This document shows positions 26,054 to 33,925 of a DNA stretch of 64,000 bases, one piece after another; within the stretch, counting starts at the first letter, position 1, and the number at the start of each line of letters is the position of its first letter. The stretch covers positions 16,843-80,842 of the forward strand of contig CAYSJJ010000007.1 of the NCBI GenBank assembly GCA_964431365.1. Reading direction: 5' to 3'. A model generated the notes under the pieces. It ran no database searches, was not told where the DNA came from, and worked only from the letters and a program-made list of their open reading frames with translations. The position numbers and the translations under genes were made by a program. This DNA is from Geomobilibacter sp964431365. Its GTDB lineage: Bacteria; Desulfobacterota; Desulfuromonadia; Geobacterales; DSM-12255.

Positions 26054-27082
26054 TTACAACATGTTAATTTTCCTGATAAAGGCAATGAGCAGGCCGTAGT
26101 GCTGGTGGTCGAAGCGCAGGACCAGGCGGGGAAGATCCAACAGGTCCGGCTCGTCCGACTCCTCTGCCAGAGGGCCCGAACGCTCGATCCGACTACCGGG
26201 ACGAAGAAGCTCCGGGAACTCGCTCTCCAGTTCGGCGATATCCCGGTCGGAAAGCTCCTTGTTGAGCCTGATGACCAGCATACCATCCACAAAGCGGAGG
26301 GAGTGGTAGTTCCGGTAAAAATCCTCGATCGCCTGAACTGCCTCCTCCACGCTCCTCGTGATGGTAAAGAGCGAAAAATCCTCGCCGGATATCAACCCGC
26401 GTACCAGGAGCGCGGCCTTGATGAATTCGAACCAGCGGTCCCAGTACCCGCTCTCGTCGTCCACCAGCACAAGCGGCTTTGGCGATGTCTTGCCGGTCTG
26501 GATAAGGGTGAAGACCTCCATGGCCTCGTCCAGGGTCCCGAACCCGCCGGGAAACACGGAGATGGCGTCCGCCTCCTTCACAAAAGCCACTTTGCGGTTG
26601 AAGAAGTATTTGTAGGTCACGAGCCGGGGGGTCTTCGCCATCACCGGATTGGGCGATTGCTCGAACGGAAGCCGGATGTTGACCGCAAAGGAGTTCTCGC
26701 TCCCGGCCCCTTCGTTCCCCGCCTGCATGATCCCGCCCCCGCCGCCGGTAATGATCATGTATCCCCGGGCCGCCAGCTCACGGCTGAACTGGACGCAGGT
26801 CTGATAGATCGGTTCACTGGGCTCGGTGCGGGCCGATCCGAAGATGGTCACCTTTTTCCGGTGCCGGTAAGCGCTGAAGATCTTGTTTGTGTAGCGCATC
26901 TCCTTCATGGTGTTGTTGAGCATCTTCAGGTCGGCCAGATAACTGGTTTCCTGCCCCGCCTTGAGGGCCGCGAGGATCATCTCCCGCACCAGAGCGGCAT
27001 GATGAACCCCTTCGGCCTTTGCTATCAACTGATCGATCTGGAGATCAATCTCCCCATTCTTGCGTGTAAAGCTCAGCTCCAT
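26054..27082 (-). CDS. LOG family protein (Rossmann-fold, cytokinin riboside 5'-monophosphate phosphoribohydrolase-like)
   Basis: A 342-residue protein. An N-terminal helical extension of about 85 residues precedes the LOG domain with MIITGGGGGIMQAGNEGA and the PGGFGTLDEAMEVFTLIQ motif (PGGxGTxxE). LOG proteins cleave ribose phosphate from nucleoside monophosphates; the larger bacterial forms such as this one are of uncertain role (some act as nucleotide 5'-monophosphate nucleosidases). Start ATG at 27082 after GAGGAG; another ATG six codons earlier overlaps that ribosome site. Divergent from leuC. Confidence 0.85.
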   Translation of the reverse strand: MELSFTRKNGEIDLQIDQLIAKAEGVHHAALVREMILAALKAGQETSYLADLKMLNNTMKEMRYTNKIFSAYRHRKKVTIFGSARTEPSEPIYQTCVQFSRELAARGYMIITGGGGGIMQAGNEGAGSENSFAVNIRLPFEQSPNPVMAKTPRLVTYKYFFNRKVAFVKEADAISVFPGGFGTLDEAMEVFTLIQTGKTSPKPLVLVDDESGYWDRWFEFIKAALLVRGLISGEDFSLFTITRSVEEAVQAIEDFYRNYHSLRFVDGMLVIRLNKELSDRDIAELESEFPELLRPGSRIERSGPLAEESDEPDLLDLPRLVLRFDHQHYGLLIAFIRKINML

Positions 27083-27245
27083 CGGCGATTGACTCCTCAT
27101 GAAAAATGAGTGCGAATTATATCACCCAGCAGCTAGGGTAGCAAATGTTAAAGAATATCGAACAAATATTACGTTGCGCCGCCAGGTCTATTTGTTTACA
27201 TTGGAGTCGCTACACGAATCAAGTCAGGAAAGGATGCTGCCGCTT

Positions 27246-28529
27246 ATGGGAAAAACCACAGCAGAAAAGATCTTCGCGACCCACCTGGTGAACGAACCGT
27301 TCCAGGGGACCAAGGTTCTGAAACTTGACGTGGTCCTCTGCCACGAAATCACCACCCCGATCGCCATTGCCGACCTGATGGCCCGCGGCAAGGACCGGGT
27401 CTTCGATGCCGGCAAGATCAAGGCGGTCGTAGACCATGTCACGCCGAGCAAGGATACCAAAACGGCCACCCAGGCCAAGATCCTCAGGGACTGGGCACGC
27501 CGGCACAACATCAAGGACTTCTTCGACATCGGCGCCAACGGCGTCTGTCATGCCCTCTTTCCGGAAAAGGGGTTTATCCGGCCCGGCTACACGGTCATCA
27601 TGGGGGATTCCCACACCTGCACCCACGGTGCTTTCGGCGCCTTTGCCGCCGGTGTGGGGACGACCGATCTGGAGGTGGGGATCCTGAAAGGGGTCTGCGC
27701 CTTCCGTGAGCCGAAGACGATCCGGGTCAACCTGAACGGCACCCTGCCGAAAGGGGTGTTCGCCAAGGATGTCATTCTCTATGTTATCGGCCAGCTGGGG
27801 GTGAACGGCGCCACCGACCGGGTGCTGGAATTCCGTGGTCCCGTTGTCGATGCCATGACCATGGAATCCCGCATGACGCTCTCCAACATGGCCATCGAGG
27901 CGGGCGGGACCACCGGCATCTGCATGCCCGACGCCGTCACCGTCGACTACCTCTGGCCGTTCATCCAGAGCGAGTACGCCTCGAAGGAGGTTGCCCTGGC
28001 CGACTTCCGCAAGTGGTGGTCCGACGAGGACGCAACCTACGACAGGGTGCTCGACTTCGACGTCTCCAACCTGGAGCCTACGGTTACCTTCGGCTACAAG
28101 CCTGACCAGGTGAAGCCGGTGGGCGAACTGGCCGGGGAGCCGGTGGATCAGGTATATCTCGGCTCCTGCACCAACGGCCGGCTCGAAGACCTCCGGATAG
28201 CCGCCCAGATCCTCAAGGGGAACAAGATCGCCCCAACGGTCCGCGGCATACTGTCGCCGGCCACCCCCAAGATCTACCAGGATGCTCTTCACGAGGGGCT
28301 GATCGACATTTTCATGGAAGCCGGCTTCTGCGTCACCAACCCCACCTGCGGCGCCTGCCTCGGCATGAGCAACGGGGTCCTGGCGGAGGGGGAGGTATGC
28401 GCCTCCACAACCAACCGGAACTTCATGGGGCGCATGGGCAAGGGTGGCATGGTCCACCTCATGTCGCCGGCCACCAGTGCCGCCACGGCCATCGAAGGAA
28501 AGATCGCCGACCCGCGAAAATATCTCTGA
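27246..28529 (+). CDS. leuC: 3-isopropylmalate dehydratase large subunit
   Basis: A 427-residue aconitase-superfamily protein of the shorter HACN/LeuC type: TVIMGDSHTCTHGAFGAFAAGVGTTD, with cluster ligands in GDSHTCTHG, YLGSCTNGRLEDL and NPTCGACLGM. With LeuD it isomerises 2- to 3-isopropylmalate; in bacteria making isoleucine through citramalate it also acts in that route. Start chosen at MGKTTAEKIF; an ATG four codons earlier (27234) sits next to AGGAAAGG and is an alternative. A broad aconitase-like substrate range cannot be excluded. Confidence 0.88.
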   Translation: MGKTTAEKIFATHLVNEPFQGTKVLKLDVVLCHEITTPIAIADLMARGKDRVFDAGKIKAVVDHVTPSKDTKTATQAKILRDWARRHNIKDFFDIGANGVCHALFPEKGFIRPGYTVIMGDSHTCTHGAFGAFAAGVGTTDLEVGILKGVCAFREPKTIRVNLNGTLPKGVFAKDVILYVIGQLGVNGATDRVLEFRGPVVDAMTMESRMTLSNMAIEAGGTTGICMPDAVTVDYLWPFIQSEYASKEVALADFRKWWSDEDATYDRVLDFDVSNLEPTVTFGYKPDQVKPVGELAGEPVDQVYLGSCTNGRLEDLRIAAQILKGNKIAPTVRGILSPATPKIYQDALHEGLIDIFMEAGFCVTNPTCGACLGMSNGVLAEGEVCASTTNRNFMGRMGKGGMVHLMSPATSAATAIEGKIADPRKYL

Positions 28530-28560
28530 TCAATTTTACGATGACTAAAGGAGAACACAC

Positions 28561-29088
28561 ATGAAACAGTTTGGCGGGCCGGTCCTTTTCCTCGACCGGT
28601 CGGATATCAATACGGACGAAATCATCCCGGCAAAGTACCTGACCGAGATCACCAAGGAGGACCTGAAGCCGTATATCCTGGAGGATCTGAAGCTCCCCGG
28701 CTTCGACCCGAAAGGAGAAAAGACCAGGAGCGCCCGGGTCATCGTCAGCCGCGAAAACTTCGGCTGCGGGTCGTCCAGGGAGCATGCCCCCTGGGTCTTT
28801 GAGGTAAACGAGATCACGGCGGTAATCGCCCATTCGTTTGCGCGCATCTTCCGGCAGAACATGTTCAACTGCGGCATGGCGGCCATCGAGCTTCCCAAGG
28901 AACAGCTCGAGCAGCTCTTCAGCTACGCTGCGGCGCCTGACGCCACCATCAGGCTGGACGTCGAAGGGCAGTCCCTCACTGTCTCGGGAGGGGGTAAAGA
29001 AGAGACCTTCGGCTTCGACATCTCCCCCTTCGACAAGGCCTTGGTGCTTGCTGGGGGCTGGGTGGACTACGCCGACCAGAAGTATTGA
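28561..29088 (+). CDS. leuD: 3-isopropylmalate dehydratase small subunit
   Basis: A 175-residue swivel-domain protein with INTDEIIPAKYL, ENFGCGSSREHAPW and IAHSFARIFRQNMFNCG, the LeuD signatures that complete the active site. ATG after AAAGGAGAACACAC, 31 bases past leuC, so the two form one operon. Confidence 0.92.
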   Translation: MKQFGGPVLFLDRSDINTDEIIPAKYLTEITKEDLKPYILEDLKLPGFDPKGEKTRSARVIVSRENFGCGSSREHAPWVFEVNEITAVIAHSFARIFRQNMFNCGMAAIELPKEQLEQLFSYAAAPDATIRLDVEGQSLTVSGGGKEETFGFDISPFDKALVLAGGWVDYADQKY

Positions 29089-29134
29089 GCAACCCGAGTT
29101 TTATCATTTCACTTACCTGATGCACCATTTCATG

Positions 29135-29158
29135 AGAGCCCGCTGCCAAGCGGGCTCT
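29135..29158 (+). terminator. Hairpin after leuD
   Basis: Perfect 9-bp stem AGAGCCCGC / GCGGGCTCT with a 6-base loop, 46 bp after the leuD stop. The T-run is missing, so it may be only a weak terminator or an mRNA 3' end structure. Confidence 0.5.
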
Positions 29159-29204
29159 TGCCGTTCAGGGCGCCATCCCGTCCCCCGTTTTTCCAGCTTT
29201 CCGG

Positions 29205-29234
29205 TTGACTCTACACCGCAGGCAGGGATAATAT
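29205..29234 (+). promoter_or_regulatory. Promoter of the repeat-protein/mlaE/mlaD operon
   Basis: TTGACT (29205-29210), 18-bp spacer, TAATAT (29229-29234), giving a leader of roughly 60 bases before the GTG start at 29302. Confidence 0.65.
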
Positions 29235-29301
29235 GCACTGCTTTTGCGTCCGCCTGGCAGAGTGTCGTTAACTCCGGCTGCGCACCAGACATAGGTATAA
29301 C

Positions 29302-30828
29302 GTGACCAAGCGAGTTCTTCCCATACTGCAGCTTTGCCTTGTGGCAATACTCCTGACGGTTTTCGTGCCGCTTCGGCCGGCATGGGGAGAGGAGACCGGC
29401 GCAAACGAGGGTACCATCGTCACCCTCTGGCCCCTGCTCGACTATCGCGAGAGTCCGGCCGACGGCTTCAGCAATCTGAACATACTGGGCCCCCTTTTCA
29501 AGTTCCAGAGCCAGAAGGACCAGTCCACCGTGGCGCTGCGGCCGCTCTTTTACCGCACCGGCAGCGGGGAAAAGGAAACCGCCGCCACTGATTACCTCTA
29601 CCCCCTGGCGTCCAGCGAAACCACCCCCGATGTCTCCCGCTTTCAGGTCCTGAAGCTCTACCAGAAGAACCAGTTTCGGAAGGACCGGGAAGAAGAGAAG
29701 GAACGGGATTTCATGATCTTCCCGTTCTACATCACCGGCACGTCCAAGAAGTACGGACCGTACACCTCCGTACTGCCGATCTACGGGGATATCTACGAGC
29801 GATTCTGGCGGGACGAATACCACTATGTCCTCTTCCCGCTCTACGGCAGAACCGTAAACAAAGGGACCACCAATTACAACGTCCTCTACCCCTTCTTTTC
29901 GGTCACCCGCGGAGAGCGAGAATCGGGCTTCGGTTTCTGGCCGCTGTACGGTCAATCGGCCAAGGAGGGGGTCTACCGGAAGCGCTACGCCCTCTGGCCG
30001 ATCTATCACCAGGAGGAAAAGGGGCTCGACACCGACAACCCCACCAGCCGCTTCCTGTTTCTGCCGCTCTACGCCGCTGTCGACTCGCGAAAAGAGACGT
30101 CGCGGAGCTATCTCTGGCCCTTTTTCGGCCATTACGAAAAGCGGGAACCAAAGGAAGAGGGATGGGACCTTTTCTGGCCCTTCTGGCAGGTTGTCCGGGG
30201 CGAGAAGCGGAATGTAACCCGTTTACTCCCGTTCTACGATAAGGAAACGAACGGCGACGACGTGAAGCGCTGGTACCTTTGGCCCCTCTACAAGGAAGAG
30301 ATCATGATAGCTCCTTCCTTTCATCAGGAAAAGGAGCGGCTGCTCTATTTCCTCTACAGCAATAACCGGGAAAGCTGGCCCGAGGATGGAGCCCGGCGCC
30401 AGCGCGTCGCCTTCTGGCCCCTTTTCGTCTACAATCGCACCACCGAGGGTGTGAAGTCGTTCGGACTCCCGGCCCCTGTCGAGCCGATCCTGGACCGGGA
30501 AGGGATTGAGCGGAGCTGGGCTCCCTTCTGGCGCATCTATCAACAGCGGTGGAACGATAGCGGCGACTCGGCGGCCTCCCTTGCCTGGAACCTTTACTGG
30601 CACGAGGCACGGGGAGAGGAACTGGCCTACGAGTTGTTCCCGCTCCTCCGGTACCGTTCCACCGGCAGCACTGCCGACCTTCAATTCCTCAAGGGGCTGT
30701 TCCGCTATACGAACGGCCGCGAAGGGAAATCGGTCCGTCTCTTCTGGCTTCCTTTCGGCATCTCCTGGGGGGGGACGGCACCTGGGCATGAGAGCGCGAA
30801 GCACGTCACCGGGAGCTTACATCCATGA
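29302..30828 (+). CDS. Exported aromatic-proline repeat protein of unknown function
   Basis: A 508-residue protein I do not recognise. Signal peptide of about 29 residues (LRPAWG), then about 18 spaced copies of (L/F)(W/F/Y/L)P(L/F/I)(Y/F/W): LWPLL 42, LGPLF 62, LRPLF 79, LYPLA 99, IFPFY 139, VLPIY 157, LFPLY 178, LYPFF 195, FWPLY 212, LWPIY 231, FLPLY 253, LWPFF 271, FWPFW 291, LLPFY 308, LWPLY 326, FWPLF 371 and degenerate ones after. Between them are charged, often basic-acidic segments. The 15-20 residue spacing suggests repeated beta hairpins, perhaps a barrel or an interface protein. GTG start; the stop overlaps mlaE by four bases, so a role beside MlaDE lipid transport is likely but unproven. 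Confidence 0.75.
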   Translation: MTKRVLPILQLCLVAILLTVFVPLRPAWGEETGANEGTIVTLWPLLDYRESPADGFSNLNILGPLFKFQSQKDQSTVALRPLFYRTGSGEKETAATDYLYPLASSETTPDVSRFQVLKLYQKNQFRKDREEEKERDFMIFPFYITGTSKKYGPYTSVLPIYGDIYERFWRDEYHYVLFPLYGRTVNKGTTNYNVLYPFFSVTRGERESGFGFWPLYGQSAKEGVYRKRYALWPIYHQEEKGLDTDNPTSRFLFLPLYAAVDSRKETSRSYLWPFFGHYEKREPKEEGWDLFWPFWQVVRGEKRNVTRLLPFYDKETNGDDVKRWYLWPLYKEEIMIAPSFHQEKERLLYFLYSNNRESWPEDGARRQRVAFWPLFVYNRTTEGVKSFGLPAPVEPILDREGIERSWAPFWRIYQQRWNDSGDSAASLAWNLYWHEARGEELAYELFPLLRYRSTGSTADLQFLKGLFRYTNGREGKSVRLFWLPFGISWGGTAPGHESAKHVTGSLHP

Positions 30829-31598
30829 AAACGTTCGAGTTTGTCGGCAAACACCTGATCCGGTTCACGGAAATCGTCGGCGAGATGCTCATCCTCCTTG
30901 GCCAGACCTTTTACTTCTTCAAGGAGATCCCCCGCAATCTCCCGAGCATCGCCACGCAGATGCTGATCATCGGCTATGAAACACTGCCGGTCGCCTCGGT
31001 CATGGCCTTTTTCGTCGGCATGGTCCTGGCGCTCCAGACAGGGGTTGAGCTGAACAAGTACGGCAGCCAGGACATCATCGGCGCCATCGTCGGCCACTCC
31101 ATGGTGCGTGAGTTGGGACCGGTCATGACCAGCTTTCTCGTGGCCGGGCGGGCAGGTTCGGCCATGGCGGCCGAAATCGGCGTCATGAAGGTCTACGAGG
31201 AGATCGACGCCCTCAAGACCCTGGATATCAATCCGGTCCGCTACCTGGCCATGCCGAGGCTCATTGCCTGCCTGATCTGCGTCCCGGCCCTGGTGGTCTA
31301 CTCGGACCTGATCGGGATTGTCGGCGGCGCGATCATCAGCAACCTGCATCCGCAGATTTTCGTGTCATACTACACCTACTACGACAGCCTGACCGGTGCC
31401 CTCAAGATCCGGGAGGTCGGCAACGGCCTGGTCAAGGCGGTGGCCTTCGGTGGCATCATCGCACTGGTCGCCTGTTATGTCGGGTTCAATACCAGCGGCG
31501 GCGCCCGCGGGATCGGCGTATCCACCACCCGTTCCGTGGTGCTCTCCTTCATGCTGATCCTGGTGGCAGATTACTTCCTCACCCGTATCCTGATGTGA
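30825..31598 (+). CDS. mlaE: MlaE-family ABC permease
   Basis: A 257-residue inner-membrane permease with the MlaE signature: VASVMAFFVGMVLALQTGVEL, GHSMVRELGPVMTSFLVAGRAGSAMAAEIGVMKVYEEIDAL, and several helices. The EEIDAL stretch is the segment that meets the MlaF ATPase. The family moves phospholipids or other lipids between membranes. It is translationally coupled to the repeat protein and lies 24 bp before mlaD. No mlaF lies between or beside them. Confidence 0.92.
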   Translation: MKTFEFVGKHLIRFTEIVGEMLILLGQTFYFFKEIPRNLPSIATQMLIIGYETLPVASVMAFFVGMVLALQTGVELNKYGSQDIIGAIVGHSMVRELGPVMTSFLVAGRAGSAMAAEIGVMKVYEEIDALKTLDINPVRYLAMPRLIACLICVPALVVYSDLIGIVGGAIISNLHPQIFVSYYTYYDSLTGALKIREVGNGLVKAVAFGGIIALVACYVGFNTSGGARGIGVSTTRSVVLSFMLILVADYFLTRILM

Positions 31599-31622
31599 GG
31601 CTCGCAACGAATAGGAGTACCC

Positions 31623-32693
31623 ATGAAATTCTCCACCGAAAAAAAAGTAGGCTTCTTCTTCATCGCCAGCATAATAATCCTCGGCGCGCTTCTGGAAGTG
31701 GGTGAAAAGTGGAACCCCTTCGAGAAATCGATCCGCTACAGGACCTATCTCTCCAACGTCACCGGACTCAAGCTCGGTGACCCGGTCCGCCTGGTCGGCG
31801 TGGACGTCGGCAGGATCAAGGAGGTAAACGTCAAGGACGAAAACGTCGAAATCGTTTTTGATGTCAAGCCGGGGACCCAGATCAAGACCGACAGCGTGGC
31901 AAGCCTGCGCCTTACGAACCTGCTGGGAGGGCAGTTCCTTAGCATCTCCCTGGGGAGCCCCAAGTCTCAACTCCTGGAGCCGGGAGGCACCCTTTTCGGC
32001 AAAGACTCGGCCAACATCGACGTCATTGTCGACAACGTGGGTGAGCTGACCAGGGACGCCAAGACCCTGATCAACGATCTCAACAAGAACCAGGATGAAG
32101 TCCTGAAGAAGATCTCCGCCATGCTGGACGAGAACCGGGCCAACATCCAACAGAGCGTGGCAAACTTCCGGAGCATCACCGACAAGTTCGATCACGGCGA
32201 AGGCTCTCTGGCCCTGCTCCTGAACGACAAGGCGCTGTATGCCAATGCCAACGATGCCATCGTCAGCCTGAAGAGCGTTACGACCAAGATCGACAAGGGG
32301 GACGGAACATTCGGCAAGCTGGTCAACGATCCGTCCCTGTACAACGACGCCAAGGATGCGGTGGCCAGCCTGAAGGACGGCGCCAGGGAGATGAGCACCG
32401 GCTTCAAGGACATCAAGGAGATCGCCGGCAAGATAAACCGCGGCGAGGGGACTGCCGGTAAGCTGGTCAACGACGAAGCGCTCTACACCGAACTGAGGGA
32501 TGCGTCCAAGAACATCAAGGATATCACCCAGAAGATCAATTCGGGCCAGGGGACCCTGGGGAAGCTGGTCAACGAGGACAAGCTCTATCGTGACACCACG
32601 GCAGCCATGAAAAAAGTGGAAAAGGCTGCCGAGGGGTTGGGGGACAGCGGGCCGATCTCGGTGCTGGGGAGCATCATCGGCACGCTGTTTTAA
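31623..32693 (+). CDS. mlaD: MlaD/MCE-domain lipid-binding protein with C-terminal repeats
   Basis: A 356-residue protein: N-terminal membrane anchor (residues 10-26), one MCE domain (about 38-115; YLSNVTGLKLGDPVRLVGVDVGRI), a helical region, then four repeats of about 40 residues with core GxGTxGKLVNDxxLYxxxxxA (near 190, 225, 273 and 307). MCE domains form hexameric rings that hold lipids, and the helices below can make a needle. ATG after AGGAGTACCC. The end matches a 16-base terminal repeat of a mobile-like element two bases past the stop. Confidence 0.9.
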   Translation: MKFSTEKKVGFFFIASIIILGALLEVGEKWNPFEKSIRYRTYLSNVTGLKLGDPVRLVGVDVGRIKEVNVKDENVEIVFDVKPGTQIKTDSVASLRLTNLLGGQFLSISLGSPKSQLLEPGGTLFGKDSANIDVIVDNVGELTRDAKTLINDLNKNQDEVLKKISAMLDENRANIQQSVANFRSITDKFDHGEGSLALLLNDKALYANANDAIVSLKSVTTKIDKGDGTFGKLVNDPSLYNDAKDAVASLKDGAREMSTGFKDIKEIAGKINRGEGTAGKLVNDEALYTELRDASKNIKDITQKINSGQGTLGKLVNEDKLYRDTTAAMKKVEKAAEGLGDSGPISVLGSIIGTLF

Positions 32694-32694
32694 G

Positions 32695-32899
32695 GCAGGT
32701 TGCTGAAAAACAGCCATCTTGCCGCCGTCCTCGCGAGCATCCTTGTGACTTCGGCCTGCGGCCTCACCCTTCGGGCGCCTTCACGGTCCAATTTCGCAAG
32801 CGAAATTGTGCGGCGTAGCGCTGTTTATGCCCGGTGGGTGCTACACCTCCGCGGTGCTCGCTGCGGGTGCGCCAATCTGACTATTTTTGAGCAACCTGC
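32695..32899. repeat. MITE-like 205-bp repeat with terminal inverted repeats
   Basis: The left end GCAGGTTGCTGAAAAA (32695-32710) and right end TTTTTGAGCAACCTGC (32884-32899) are inverted copies with one mismatch. Inside is a hairpin CAATTTCGC-AA-GCGAAATTG (32789-32808). No protein is encoded by it; the frame that crosses it and joins the CruF-like gene is accidental. A related copy in opposite orientation lies at 38586-38665. The stretch 32694-32981 holds nothing else. Confidence 0.75.
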
Positions 32900-32981
32900 A
32901 CGTTTTTGCTTCCTTCTGGCCCTGGATCAAGCTGACGGCTTTTTCTTTGCGCAACCTGATACTTACTTCCGGAGTACTCTC

Positions 32982-33845
32982 TTGTCCGATATCCTGCAGA
33001 TTGCCGTCGGCACCGTCACCATGCGGCCGTATGTCTTTGCCTTTTTCGCCGCGTACCTGCTGGCAGCGGTCCCGCACCTGGGGTGGCGGAAGATCGCGAC
33101 GTTCACCGCCATCGGCTACCTGATCTCCTTCGCCTCCGAGTTTTCCTCCATCAACACCGGCTTCCCCTATGGCTGGTACTACTACATCGACACGACCAGG
33201 AGCAAAGAGCTCTGGATCGCCGGGGTCCCGTTCTTCGACTCCCTCTCCTACGTCTTCCTCTGCTACTGCAGCTACGCCACGGCCCTGTTCATCCTCTCCC
33301 CCCTCAAGGCCTGGCGCTGGGACCTGGTCCCCCTGGAGACAAGGTCGATCAGAAGATCCTTTGCCGCTCTGTTCCTCGGCTCGCTGCTCCAGGCCTACCT
33401 GGACATCATCATCGACCCGGTCTCCCTCCAGGGGAGGCGCTGGTTCCTCGGTCAGATCTACGGTTACCGCGAGCAGGGGTACCATTTCGGGGTCCCCCTC
33501 TCCAACTACCTGGGGTGGTGGCTGGTGAGCGCGGCCATGATCTTCGCGCTCCAGCGTCTTGCAGTCTCCGGCGCCAACACGAAGGAGCCGCCGGCCGGGG
33601 TGGTGAACTTCCCGCTCAAGTCGCTCCTGGGGCCGGTGCTCTACCTGTCGGTACTCGGCTTCAACCTGACGATGGCCTTGATCATCGGCGAGATGACCAT
33701 CGCCGTCACCGGCCTATTCATTGTCTTTCTCCCTCTCGTGATGGTGGTCACCCTGGCCTTCCGCCGGGTGAACCGCTACAGCAAGGATGAGCTGGCCGAC
33801 CATATCAGGGACGTTCCCTGGTCCGCCGCTGCCGGCAGGCGATGA
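32982..33845 (+). CDS. CruF-like carotenoid biosynthesis family membrane protein
   Basis: A 287-residue multi-helix membrane protein of the CruF/DUF422 family: HLGWRKIATFTAIGYLISFASEFSSINTGFPYGWYYY, IAGVPFFDSLSYVFLCYCSY and LGSLLQAYLDIIIDPVSLQGRRWF with conserved D and E residues. CruF of known species hydrates the 1',2' bond of gamma-carotene-type carotenoids; the substrate here is inferred only by family. The TTG start at 32982 has GGAG seven bases before; the first ATG in frame (33021) has no ribosome site. An in-frame extension upstream is repeat sequence. Confidence 0.75.
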   Translation: MSDILQIAVGTVTMRPYVFAFFAAYLLAAVPHLGWRKIATFTAIGYLISFASEFSSINTGFPYGWYYYIDTTRSKELWIAGVPFFDSLSYVFLCYCSYATALFILSPLKAWRWDLVPLETRSIRRSFAALFLGSLLQAYLDIIIDPVSLQGRRWFLGQIYGYREQGYHFGVPLSNYLGWWLVSAAMIFALQRLAVSGANTKEPPAGVVNFPLKSLLGPVLYLSVLGFNLTMALIIGEMTIAVTGLFIVFLPLVMVVTLAFRRVNRYSKDELADHIRDVPWSAAAGRR

Positions 33846-33867
33846 GTCGAAGAGAGTCGTTTGATGC

Positions 33868-33901
33868 AAAAAGGCCCGCCGGATCGTCCGGCGGGCCTTT
33901 T
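33868..33901. terminator. Bidirectional terminator between the CruF-like gene and leuA
   Basis: Stem AAAAGGCCCGCCGGA / TCCGGCGGGCCTTTT; strong in both directions. Confidence 0.9.
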
Positions 33902-33925
33902 CATCTTCAGAGACTGTGGAGAGAG

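Noticed and set aside
32700..32981. N-terminal extension of the CruF-like protein
   Set aside because: It is translated repeat element (inverted ends and hairpin), cysteine- and arginine-rich and without homology to the family.
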